DNA of 7,592 nucleotides from an uncultured Bordetella sp. GTDB taxonomy: Bacteria > Pseudomonadota > Gammaproteobacteria > Burkholderiales > Burkholderiaceae_B. Both the position numbers and the translations under genes were made by a program. Within the stretch, counting starts at the first letter, position 1. The number at the start of each line of letters is the position of its first letter. The notes beneath the pieces were generated by a model. The model saw only the letters and a program-made list of their open reading frames with translations. It was not told the DNA's origin and searched no databases. The DNA lies in contig CALGFL010000180.1 of assembly GCA_937881145.1 (NCBI GenBank), positions 1 to 7,592 of the forward strand. Reading direction: 5' to 3'. This document shows positions 1 through 7,354 of this stretch, in pieces.

Positions 1-848
1 CAGGCGCGGGCGGCGGAAGGCTCGTAGCCCAAGGCTTCGGAAATGCCCGCGGCGGTGTGCACGAGCAGGTCTATCCACTCGTCGCGCATGCGTTCGGCGG
101 GCGCCGAGATGGACAGGCCGGCCACCAGCTTGCCGGTGTCGTCCTGGATGCCGGCGGCGATGCAGCGCACGCCCATTTCCAGCTCTTCGTTGTCGCGCGC
201 GTAGCCATGGCGGCGCACTTGCGCCAGCTCGCGCTGCAGCTGGTCGAAGTCGGTCAGGCTGTTGCGCGTGTGGCCGGCCAGCCCGGTGCGCTGCGCATAC
301 GAGCGCACCTGCTTGGGGTCGGCGACGGACAGGAACAGCTTGCCCGTGGAGGTCAGGTGCAGCGGCGCGCGACCGCCGATGGCGCGCACCACCTGCATGC
401 CCGAGCGCTCGCTCCAGGCCCGTTCGATATAGACGATTTCGTCGCCCTGCTGCACCGACAGGTTGACTGTCTGCCCCGTCTGATGATGCAAGGTGCGCAT
501 GGCCGCCTGCGCCGCTTCGCGCACGTTCAGGCGGCCCTTGACCAGCGAGCCCAGTTCCAGCAGACGCATGCCCAGCTGGTACAGGCCATTGTCGACCCGC
601 TCCACATAGCGCCCCACCACCAGATCGTTGAGGATGCGATGCGCGGTGGACGCGTGCAGGCCGGTGGTGGCCGACAGTTCCTTGAGCGTGACGGGATCGG
701 GATGGGCCGCCAAGGCGTCGAGCAGGCGCATGGCCCGGTCTATGACCTGGATGGCGACCTCGGATGAACGGACACTGCTCTTGGAGGCGGTGTCCGCCTG
801 TGCGGTCGGGGCGAGGGAATCAAGATACGAGGCAGTCATATCCCACAT
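1..848 (-). CDS. IclR-family transcriptional regulator (3' end at window edge)
   Basis: This is a DNA-binding regulator of the IclR family, which usually controls catabolic or transport genes in response to a small ligand. My translation gives 282 residues before the left edge. After a poorly conserved N-terminal tail (1-30) comes a winged helix-turn-helix (about 31-92: VAIQVIDRAMRLLDAL, then LKELSATTGLHASTAHRIL). The GAF-like IclR effector domain follows, with LHLTSTGKLFLS (about 163-174) and GYARDNEELEMGVRCIAAGI (215-234). The end, AAGISEALGY, is where family members normally stop. The last two bases visible are TG, so a TGA stop probably lies one base outside. I chose the ATG at 848 because GGA lies 7 nt upstream. 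An in-frame ATG at 839 (MTASYLDS) is possible but has no properly spaced ribosome site. The ligand and targets cannot be read from the sequence. Confidence 0.93.
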   Translation of the reverse strand, partial: MWDMTASYLDSLAPTAQADTASKSSVRSSEVAIQVIDRAMRLLDALAAHPDPVTLKELSATTGLHASTAHRILNDLVVGRYVERVDNGLYQLGMRLLELGSLVKGRLNVREAAQAAMRTLHHQTGQTVNLSVQQGDEIVYIERAWSERSGMQVVRAIGGRAPLHLTSTGKLFLSVADPKQVRSYAQRTGLAGHTRNSLTDFDQLQRELAQVRRHGYARDNEELEMGVRCIAAGIQDDTGKLVAGLSISAPAERMRDEWIDLLVHTAAGISEALGYEPSAARA

Positions 849-917
849 TATGAAATCCAAGCCGGGTTTTGGCAATCCGGCCCCCAAGACCTGGGCTCCG
901 GGGCCTCTGGCGGGGCC
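849..917 (-). other. Gap between molybdopterin-binding gene and IclR gene, with GC hairpins
   Basis: This 69-bp gap holds two possible hairpins. One pairs GGCCCC (879-884) with GGGGCC (900-905) around a 15-nt loop. The other pairs GCCGG (861-865) with CCGGC (877-881) around an 11-nt loop. Neither is followed by a U-run in the leftward direction, so a strong intrinsic terminator is not supported. I see no convincing -35/-10 pair for the regulator, so it could be read through from upstream or have its own weak promoter. Confidence 0.3.
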
Positions 918-1718
918 TTAAGGCGTCATGCGTCCGCCCAGGCGCTCTGCCTCGGCCTGCAGGAAGGCCAGCGCCTCGGCCGCGGGGCCGGGCTCGCCCT
1001 TGACGCCCAGTTCGATGTGCGGCCGGCGGCCGTCCTCGCCCACGGTGGGCAGGCTGAAGGCTCGCACGCCGGGCCAGCGCTGCTCGACGGCGACCATGGC
1101 CGGCGTAATGCGCGACTCGGGAATGCCGTAGACCAGGAAGGCATGCTCGGCGCGCTGCTCGACGTGATGCAGCGCGCGATAGCGCGTGTCCAGCGTCCAT
1201 TCGAGCATGGGCCAGGCCATGACCGGAAAGCCCGGCATGAAGGTGTGGTCCTGGATGTAGAAGCCCGGGATGCGGTTGTAGGGGTTGGGCACGATCTCGC
1301 AGCCGCGGGGAAACACACCCATCTGCAGCCGCTGCTGGTTCTCCAGTGTGTTCATGTCCGGCGCGGGGCGGCCTTCCTTCTGTGCCGTTTCCATGGTGCG
1401 CAGGGTGATGGCCTCGCGCGCCTCGGGGTGCAGCTCCAGGGGCAGCCCCAGCGCCGCGGCCGCGGCCTGACGCGTGTGGTCGTCGGGCGTGCCGCCGATG
1501 CCGCCGCAGGAAAAAACGATGTCGCCCGAAGCGAAGCTGCGCTTGTAGGCCGCGATCAGCATGTCGCGATCGTCGCCCAGGATCTGCGCCCAGGCCAGTT
1601 GCATGCCGCGCGCCCCCAGCAGCTCGACCACCTTGGCGAAGTGCTTGTCTTGATGGCGGCCGGACAGGATTTCATCGCCGACGATGATCAGGCCGATGCG
1701 GCGGGAAGAAGTAGACAT
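918..1718 (-). CDS. Stand-alone CinA-type molybdopterin-binding domain protein
   Basis: The 266-residue protein is built on the MoCF_biosynth (MoeA/MogA/CinA N-terminal) fold. The strand-turn IIVGDEILSGR (11-21), SCGGIGGTPDDHT (70-82) and the later VPNPYNRIPGF and FMPGFPVM (160-167) match the CinA-N pattern. The usual GGLGPT.DD motif reads GGIGGTPDD, with Gly in place of Pro. The C-terminal CinA nicotinamide-nucleotide deamidase domain is absent; the roughly 100 residues after 167 look like the second CinA-N subdomain. Family members are often annotated as molybdopterin-binding or competence/damage-inducible protein A, but the substrate of these stand-alone forms is not established, so I assign no symbol. 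Translation is supported by AGAGGA ending 9 nt before the ATG. The gene starts 18 bp after the EI24 gene, suggesting co-transcription. It is probably cytoplasmic, as no signal peptide or membrane segment is visible. Confidence 0.88.
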   Translation of the reverse strand: MSTSSRRIGLIIVGDEILSGRHQDKHFAKVVELLGARGMQLAWAQILGDDRDMLIAAYKRSFASGDIVFSCGGIGGTPDDHTRQAAAAALGLPLELHPEAREAITLRTMETAQKEGRPAPDMNTLENQQRLQMGVFPRGCEIVPNPYNRIPGFYIQDHTFMPGFPVMAWPMLEWTLDTRYRALHHVEQRAEHAFLVYGIPESRITPAMVAVEQRWPGVRAFSLPTVGEDGRRPHIELGVKGEPGPAAEALAFLQAEAERLGGRMTP

Positions 1719-1736
1719 GCGAAATAATCCTCTGAT

Positions 1737-2522
1737 TCAAACGTCGATCGTACGCTCGCCGCGCAGCCGCGCAAGCGCGTCCAGCCCATAATGCGCATAC
1801 ACCAGGCTGCCGTAGACCGGCAGCACCACCCAGGCAGGCGGCAGCAGATTGATGAAGGCACAGATCAGGCCCATGCCCCAGAAAGACAGGTTGTGCCGCG
1901 CCAGCAGCAGGCGCCGCTCGACCGGATTGGCGTGATCGACGATGGCGTCCACGCGCAACATGCGCGAAAACGCGAAGGCCCACCAGAGGACGTGCAGCAC
2001 GATGGCCATGGGCGGAACCAGCCATAAAGGCAGCGTCAGCACCCAGCCCGCGGCAAAGACCAGGCTGACCCACATGGCGTTCCAGACGCTCACGGCCACG
2101 GCATTGCGGCCTTGCCGCGCCAGGCCAGGGTAATCGCTGCGCTCCAGGTGGCGCAGCACCAGCGGCATGACGAACACCGCCGCGATGGCCAGGCCCAGCA
2201 CGCCCGATGCCGGCAGAAGAATGGCCGCCGCGATGATGGGCGTGACATAGAGCTTGAGCGAGAACATGCCTACCGTGGCCAGCCAGTCGTCGACGCGGTC
2301 CACCGCGCCCCAGCGAGCAAGCTCCATGCGCAACCAATCCGTGAGCGGTGTCCAGAAAAACCACATCATGAGGATGGCCCCGACCAGCGCGATCAGGAAA
2401 GGCAGCAGCACCGCGAACAGCATGGCCGGATGGCATTGCGACACCAGCGCGCGCTTGAACGCGCGCCCGATGGCGGCCGATTGGCCAAGAGGCGGGGAGT
2501 CGTTGCGATAAGCGGAAACCAT
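1737..2522 (-). CDS. EI24-domain integral membrane protein
   Basis: The 261-residue protein has several hydrophobic segments (about 33-57, 84-124, 145-188, 212-245) and a basic, soluble N-terminus. The layout matches the EI24 family (Pfam EI24, which also contains the sulfate permease CysZ): an N-terminal AFKRAL helix, then membrane helices, and the late signature HANPVERRLLLARHN (197-211) followed by FINLLPPAW (223-231). It is an inner-membrane protein. A CysZ-like transport role is only a family-level possibility, since nothing sulfate-related is nearby. The start ATG at 2522 has no strong Shine-Dalgarno sequence, but no better start lies upstream in frame. It is the first gene of a probable operon with the molybdopterin-binding protein. 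The divergent thioredoxin-like gene begins 70 bp away. Confidence 0.85.
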   Translation of the reverse strand: MVSAYRNDSPPLGQSAAIGRAFKRALVSQCHPAMLFAVLLPFLIALVGAILMMWFFWTPLTDWLRMELARWGAVDRVDDWLATVGMFSLKLYVTPIIAAAILLPASGVLGLAIAAVFVMPLVLRHLERSDYPGLARQGRNAVAVSVWNAMWVSLVFAAGWVLTLPLWLVPPMAIVLHVLWWAFAFSRMLRVDAIVDHANPVERRLLLARHNLSFWGMGLICAFINLLPPAWVVLPVYGSLVYAHYGLDALARLRGERTIDV

Positions 2523-2592
2523 GGAATGCGATACCGGGCAAGCAAGATGTGATGGCGGGTATCATAGGTCAAAGATCTTTCGCTTCGCCTAC
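2523..2592. promoter_or_regulatory. Divergent promoter region between the EI24 and thioredoxin-like genes
   Basis: This 70-bp region must drive both directions. Rightward, TATCAT (2560-2565) is a 5/6 -10 match placed 27 nt before the thioredoxin-like ATG, without a clear -35. Leftward, TTGACC (reverse of 2566-2571) is a 4/6 -35 match, followed after 17 nt by the weak -10 CATCTT. Two symmetric elements are present: a perfect 10-bp palindrome AAAGATCTTT (2571-2580), and GATACC (2530-2535) inverted as GGTATC (2558-2563). The rightward leader lacks a recognisable ribosome site. Promoter calls are by eye. Confidence 0.45.
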
Positions 2593-2976
2593 ATGTCCCT
2601 CTTCGTTCCCGCAACCGATGGCGCGGCCCTGCGCCAGGCCCTCGCCAAGCCCGACGCCTGGCTGGTAGCCTGCTTCTGCGCCGCCTGGTGCAACACCTGC
2701 ACCGAATACCGACCCAAGATGCAGGCCTTGTCCGAGGCCCGGCCGCAGCATGTCTACGCCTGGATCGACATCGAGGACGAGCCCGAGCTGCTGGGCGACG
2801 AAGACGTGGAGAACTTCCCCACCCTGCTCATCCAGGCGGGACAACGCGTGCTGTTCTACGGCCCGATGCTGCCGCACATCGGGCATCTGGAACGCATGCT
2901 GGACAATCTCGCAGCCAACGGCCCCGTTGTCGGCACGCAATTGCCCGACGTGGCCGAGCTGCTCAGGCGGGCGTGA
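2593..2976 (+). CDS. Thioredoxin-fold protein with a CNTC active site
   Basis: This 127-residue small redox protein shows the thioredoxin landmarks: a first strand AWLVACFCAAW, the dithiol motif WCNTC (Cys33/Cys36, instead of WCGPC), the acidic strand YAWIDIEDEPEL, and the cis-proline loop NFPTLLI (Pro76). The C-terminal helix HLERMLDNLAA follows. There is no signal peptide or membrane anchor, so it should act in the cytoplasm. Two further cysteines, 27 and 29, sit in the strand just before the active site. The Asn-Thr pair between the cysteines would change redox potential relative to thioredoxin; the direction and partners cannot be inferred. I chose ATG 2593 over an in-frame ATG at 2521. 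The earlier start would add 24 residues that look non-conserved, and it overlaps the start of the divergent EI24 gene. The true start has no obvious Shine-Dalgarno sequence. Confidence 0.87.
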   Translation: MSLFVPATDGAALRQALAKPDAWLVACFCAAWCNTCTEYRPKMQALSEARPQHVYAWIDIEDEPELLGDEDVENFPTLLIQAGQRVLFYGPMLPHIGHLERMLDNLAANGPVVGTQLPDVAELLRRA

Positions 2977-2996
2977 TCGCGCACGGCGCGGTCACG
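2972..2996. terminator. Hairpin between convergent thioredoxin-like gene and rhlE
   Basis: CGTGATCGCG (2972-2981) pairs with CGCGGTCACG (2987-2996) around a 5-nt loop, CACGG. That makes ten pairs including one G-U when read rightward. It overlaps the TGA stop of the thioredoxin-like gene and lies just beyond the TAG of rhlE, so it sits where a two-way terminator would be expected. There is no T-run on either side, so it may act only as a 3'-end stabiliser or weak terminator. Confidence 0.5.
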
Positions 2997-3017
2997 ACGA
3001 ACGCCAGGCCGGGATCG

Positions 3018-4472
<1,455 letters not shown>

Positions 4473-4529
4473 CAGATAGGCTCCGGACGGCGCCATAAAA
4501 AAAGCGCCCCGGATAGGGGTAGATAAACG
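4473..4529 (-). promoter_or_regulatory. rhlE 5' leader with U7 tract and competing hairpins
   Basis: Read leftward, the leader contains CCCC-TATCC-GGGG (4519-4507), then CGC and seven T residues (4503-4497). The arm GGCGC (4508-4504) can instead pair with GCGCC (4493-4489), enclosing the T-run in a loop. A third pairing, GGCGCC-GTCC-GGAGCC (4494-4479), would bury the GGAG ribosome site of the chosen start. These structures are partly exclusive, as in attenuators. The first stem is only 4 bp and is 3 nt from the T-run, so function is uncertain. Confidence 0.35.
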
Positions 4530-4573
4530 ATTTTAACAGCCTAGGGTTATCCCGAGCCAAAATCTTTTATAGT
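4530..4573. promoter_or_regulatory. Divergent promoter region between rhlE and the MFS gene
   Basis: Leftward, TAAAAT (reverse of 4530-4535) is a good -10, with TTGGCT (reverse of 4555-4560) as a weak -35 at a long 19-bp spacing. This would start rhlE RNA near 4523. Rightward, TATAGT (4568-4573) is a 5/6 -10 without a clear -35, giving a start near 4580. Between them lies a 16-bp imperfect palindrome, CTAGGGTTATCCCGAG (4541-4556), symmetric at 12 of 16 positions and placed where a bound protein could affect both promoters. Confidence 0.5.
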
Positions 4574-4602
4574 GGCTGGTTGCTCTGCCTCCCCGCCCCG
4601 GT

Positions 4603-4619
4603 TTCGCTCCTGCAGCGAA
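4603..4619 (+). other. Small hairpin in the MFS gene leader
   Basis: TTCGCT (4603-4608) and AGCGAA (4614-4619) form a 6-bp stem with a 5-nt loop, 20 nt before the MFS start codon. It lies in the leader that otherwise lacks a visible ribosome site. No T-run follows. It may be incidental. Confidence 0.3.
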
Positions 4620-4639
4620 CGCCCCGTTCTCGCCGCCTC

Positions 4640-6139
4640 ATGCCCGCCTCAGATCACGCCCATCGGCCCTATATCATCGCCGCCGTCATGACCGCCCAGG
4701 TCATGGTGGCGATCGAAGCCACCATCGTCTCGACCGTCATGCCCCAGATCGTGGCCGACCTGAGCGGACTGGACCTGTACAGCTGGGTGTTTTCCTCTTT
4801 TCTGCTGGCCCAGACCACCATGACCGTGGTGTTCGGCAAGCTGGCCGACGTAATCGGCCGGCGGCCCATGATGCTGCTGGGCATCGCCATCTTCCTGCTG
4901 GGCTCGCTGCTGGCGGGCTTCGCCACGAGCATGCCGTGGCTCATCGCCTTTCGCCTGATCCAGGGCGTCGGGGCGGCCGCCATTCAGCCCTTGTGCGTGA
5001 TCATCGTGGCCGACTACTACCCCGCGGCCGAACGCGGCAAGGTGCAGGGCTATCTGGCCAGCGTGTGGGCCATCGCGGCCGTGCTCGGCCCCATGATGGG
5101 CGGTCTCATCATCCATCACCTGCCCTGGTCCTGGATTTTCTGGATCAACCTGCCTATCGGCCTGGCCGCCGCGGCCATATTCCTGCGCTACATGCGCCAC
5201 GACACGCCGCACAAGCGGCCGTCCATCGACGTGCTCGGCGCCCTGCTCTTCACCGTCGCCATGGCCTCGCTGATGATGGTGCTGTCCGACGCCGCGGACC
5301 TGTCGTCCGGCTGGGTGTGGAAGCTGCTGGCCCTCTGCGTCGCGGCGTCGATCGGCTTTGTCTGGCAGGAGCGGCGCGTGGCCGACCCGATGGTGTCGTT
5401 CGCGCTCTGGGGCGGCCGCGCGATCGCCTCGACCAACACCGCCACGCTGCTGGCGGGCATGGCGCTGCTCGGCCTGACCACTTTTCTGCCCATGTATGCC
5501 CAGGGCGTGCTGCACCAGACCCCCATCGTGGCCGGCATGGTGCTGACTTTGATCATGTTCGGCTGGCCTTGCGGCGCCACGGTGGCGGCCCGCAGCTTCA
5601 CGCGCACGGGCCTGCGTCCGGTCATGATCGCAGGCAGCGTTTTCATTCCCGCCGGCGCGCTCTTCATGGTGTTCCTGCACCCGGGCAGCTCGCCCGTGCA
5701 GGCCGGCATCGGCTCGCTCATCATGGGCTTCGGCATGGGTCTGCTCAGCATCAGCTGCCTGATCCTGATCCCGGAAATCGTCGACCGCTCCGAGCAGGGC
5801 AGCGCCATGGCGTCCAATCTGTTCTCGCGCAATCTGGGCAGCACGCTGGGCGCCGCGCTGTTCGGCGCCGTGCTCAATTACGGCTTGAACAACAACCGCA
5901 CCGGCTCGCCCATCACTTCGGATCAGATCAAGCACGCACTGGAATTCAACGACGCCGATAGCAAATTGGTGAGCGAGGTCCTGCAGCATTCGCTGCACCT
6001 GACCTTCATCTCGGTTTTCGTGGTGTCGGCCTGCATCCTGGCCCTGGTGCTGTTCATTCCGCGCGCCACCACCAGGCACTTGTCGAAAGAGACGCTGGCG
6101 GAAAAAGCCAGGCGTGCCGCGGAACACGCCGCGGGCTAG
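4640..6139 (+). CDS. MFS efflux transporter, DHA2 (EmrB/QacA-like, 14-helix) family
   Basis: This 499-residue inner-membrane protein is probably a proton-driven exporter of drugs or toxic organics. Helix 1 carries the DHA2-type motif EATIVSTVMPQI (26-37). Motif A is GKLADVIGRRP (66-76), motif C is the helix 5 stretch around AVLGPMMGG (147-155), and WSWIFWINLPIG (163-174) follows. The remaining hydrophobic segments and the roughly 500-residue length fit the 14-helix layout, with a soluble loop near 415-450 before the last helix (454-474). No EmrA/membrane-fusion partner is adjacent, so it may work alone across the inner membrane. I chose ATG 4640; a TTG at 4580 would extend it by 20 residues but coincides with the predicted transcription start. 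No Shine-Dalgarno sequence is visible before either. The substrate cannot be assigned, and no TetR- or MarR-type regulator lies next to it. Confidence 0.92.
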   Translation: MPASDHAHRPYIIAAVMTAQVMVAIEATIVSTVMPQIVADLSGLDLYSWVFSSFLLAQTTMTVVFGKLADVIGRRPMMLLGIAIFLLGSLLAGFATSMPWLIAFRLIQGVGAAAIQPLCVIIVADYYPAAERGKVQGYLASVWAIAAVLGPMMGGLIIHHLPWSWIFWINLPIGLAAAAIFLRYMRHDTPHKRPSIDVLGALLFTVAMASLMMVLSDAADLSSGWVWKLLALCVAASIGFVWQERRVADPMVSFALWGGRAIASTNTATLLAGMALLGLTTFLPMYAQGVLHQTPIVAGMVLTLIMFGWPCGATVAARSFTRTGLRPVMIAGSVFIPAGALFMVFLHPGSSPVQAGIGSLIMGFGMGLLSISCLILIPEIVDRSEQGSAMASNLFSRNLGSTLGAALFGAVLNYGLNNNRTGSPITSDQIKHALEFNDADSKLVSEVLQHSLHLTFISVFVVSACILALVLFIPRATTRHLSKETLAEKARRAAEHAAG

Positions 6140-6159
6140 AAACTGCTTGCACCGGCGGA

Positions 6160-6178
6160 CGCCGGGCGGCGCCCGGCG
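6160..6178. terminator. GC hairpin between convergent MFS and azlD genes
   Basis: CGCCGGGC (6160-6167) and GCCCGGCG (6171-6178) form a perfect 8-bp stem with a GGC loop, between the MFS stop (6139) and the azlD stop (6185). The position suggests a shared terminator. There is no T-run on either strand, so intrinsic termination would be weak by the standard model. Confidence 0.5.
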
Positions 6179-6184
6179 CTCAGG

Positions 6185-6508
6185 TCAGGCGATCCAGCGC
6201 AGCAGCCACAGCACGAGCATCCCGACGACGATCACCAGCGTCGAATTGCGGGTGCGCAAAAAGACGAGCGTGCCGGCGATGCCGGCCAGCAGCTTGAGGT
6301 CGAACCCCGGCCCCGCGCCCGGATGCCAGGGCATCATGTCCGGCACGATGATGGCCGTGAGCGCCGCCAGCGGCGCATAACGCAGCGCGCGCCGCACGCC
6401 GTCCGGCAAGGGCAGGTAGCTGCCCACGAGCATGTAGCCCGCGCGCGTGACGAAAGCGCAGGCGACCATCACCACCACGGCCCAGATATCGTAGGAACCG
6501 TTCGACAT
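6185..6508 (-). CDS. azlD: AzlD-type small subunit of branched-chain amino acid exporter
   Basis: This 107-residue protein with three to four hydrophobic segments (about 8-30, 44-60, 72-85, 89-106) matches the AzlD family. It has the TRAGYMLVGSYLPLPDGVRRALRY-type region (21-44) and ALTAIIVPDM (49-58). With AzlC it forms an inner-membrane exporter for branched-chain amino acids and analogues such as azaleucine; the homologous BrnFE/YgaZH pairs also export methionine or valine. Its ATG shares one base with the azlC stop (TGATG), and GAGG lies 5 nt upstream inside azlC, so translation is probably coupled. The length is normal for the family. Confidence 0.9.
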   Translation of the reverse strand: MSNGSYDIWAVVVMVACAFVTRAGYMLVGSYLPLPDGVRRALRYAPLAALTAIIVPDMMPWHPGAGPGFDLKLLAGIAGTLVFLRTRNSTLVIVVGMLVLWLLRWIA

Positions 6509-7254
6509 CACGTCCTCGCCCGATGTTGATGCCGCTCGACCAGCATGCCCGCCACGATGCCCACCACCACCGCGGCCAGCAAGCCCAGCCGCAGGGGCAG
6601 AACCTGCCCCACCCACGCGACCGCGCCGGCCGACAGCACCGTGGTCAGCATGGGCCGGGTCCTGGCCATGGGCACCACGATGGCCAGAATGGCCAGGGAG
6701 GCGGCGAACTCCAGCGACCAGGACACGGGCACCAGGGTGCTCAGGTAGATGCCGGCGATGGAAAAGGCTTCCCAGCTGAGCCAGGACGGGAAGATCATGC
6801 CGATGTAGAACCAGCGCTGCACCGGCGTGGCCAGCGTGGGGCAATCCGCGTAGCGCGCCATGTAGATGGCGAAGGCCGCGTCGGAATTGAAAAAACCCAG
6901 GGCCATGCGCTGCCAAACGGGCCTGTCGCGAAAGAAGGGATACAGCCCGGCATTGAAAATGACGAAGCGCGCGTTGACCATGAACCCGGCCATGAACACC
7001 AGCCACAAGGGCGCCTGGGTTGCCAGAAGCGGCAGCACCATGAGCTGCATGGTGCCGGAATAGACGACGACCGTGATGACCAGGGCCATGAGCACGCTCA
7101 TGCCCGACTTCACCATGGCCACGCCGGTCACCAGACCCCAGACGCTGTTGGCGACGATCGCCGGCGAGATCTCGCGCGCACCCTCCCGAAAGGCGTCGAG
7201 GCAGGCGCGCCGCGAGGCGGTGTCCGGCGCTAATTCGAAGGATTCAGAAGCCAA
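6508..7254 (-). CDS. azlC: AzlC-type large subunit of branched-chain amino acid exporter
   Basis: This 248-residue membrane protein has the AzlC/YgaZ signature: FREG near the N-terminus (22-25), helices carrying VVVYSGTMQLMVLPLL (62-77), then NARFVIFNAGLYPFFR (94-109) and NSDAAFAIYMARY (123-135). These correspond to the family's S.aGt.Q, N.R..l...l and t.d..fa positions. The last helices (183-240) complete the usual length. It is the main pore subunit of the exporter formed with AzlD. The start is a TTG at 7254. No in-frame ATG or GTG lies upstream before a conserved region, and the next ATG (residue 47) would remove the FREG segment. A weak TGAG about 8 nt upstream is the only ribosome-site candidate. 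It is divergent from ilvE, which fits a role in relieving branched-chain amino acid excess. Confidence 0.9.
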   Translation of the reverse strand: MASESFELAPDTASRRACLDAFREGAREISPAIVANSVWGLVTGVAMVKSGMSVLMALVITVVVYSGTMQLMVLPLLATQAPLWLVFMAGFMVNARFVIFNAGLYPFFRDRPVWQRMALGFFNSDAAFAIYMARYADCPTLATPVQRWFYIGMIFPSWLSWEAFSIAGIYLSTLVPVSWSLEFAASLAILAIVVPMARTRPMLTTVLSAGAVAWVGQVLPLRLGLLAAVVVGIVAGMLVERHQHRART

Positions 7255-7354
7255 AGGCGGGCTCAGGACGGGCGATGCGATACAGCATGATGGCGCGCAT
7301 TGTAACGCTCACGGCTTGATACAATGCCTCGACAATTCTAGGGAGGGCACCATC
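7255..7354. promoter_or_regulatory. Divergent azlC/ilvE control region with perfect inverted repeat
   Basis: GCATTGTA (7297-7304) and TACAATGC (7320-7327) are perfect inverted 8-bp arms separated by 15 bp. Each arm contains a TACAAT hexamer (5/6 match to TATAAT) in the orientation suited to one of the two genes: 7320-7325 rightward for ilvE, and the reverse of 7299-7304 leftward for azlC. The -10 of each promoter would fall in the -35 zone of the other. Neither side has a good -35 at 17 bp, so activator dependence or an operator role is possible. The ilvE ribosome site GGGAGGG (7341-7347) is very strong, 7 nt before the ATG. Confidence 0.5.

Noticed and set aside
57..767. Rightward open frame of 236 codons at the left edge
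   Set aside because: The opposite strand encodes an uninterrupted IclR-family protein with recognisable helix-turn-helix and effector motifs. The rightward product has none.
1672..2565. Leftward open frame of 297 codons over the EI24 gene
   Set aside because: It is in a different frame from the EI24 protein, which has coherent membrane helices and family signatures, whereas this translation is Arg/Ala/Gly-rich without them.
4473..4496. Upstream start (ATG 4496) for rhlE, adding eight residues
   Set aside because: It lies directly after a T7 run with no ribosome site, while ATG 4472 has GGAG 8 nt upstream.
4541..4556. Resemblance of the TAGGGTTATCCC stretch to a homing-endonuclease recognition site
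   Set aside because: Only a short partial likeness to the I-SceI site; the order of bases differs and there is no endonuclease or intron context.
4649..6127. Long leftward open frame (492 codons) opposite the MFS gene
   Set aside because: The protein is His/Gln/Gly/Arg-rich without domains, and the forward strand encodes a clear 14-helix transporter. This is a GC-driven shadow frame.
7316..7321. TTGATA as the -35 of ilvE
   Set aside because: It is a 5/6 match, but the hexamer 17 bp downstream is TAGGGA, overlapping the ribosome site, which would leave almost no leader.
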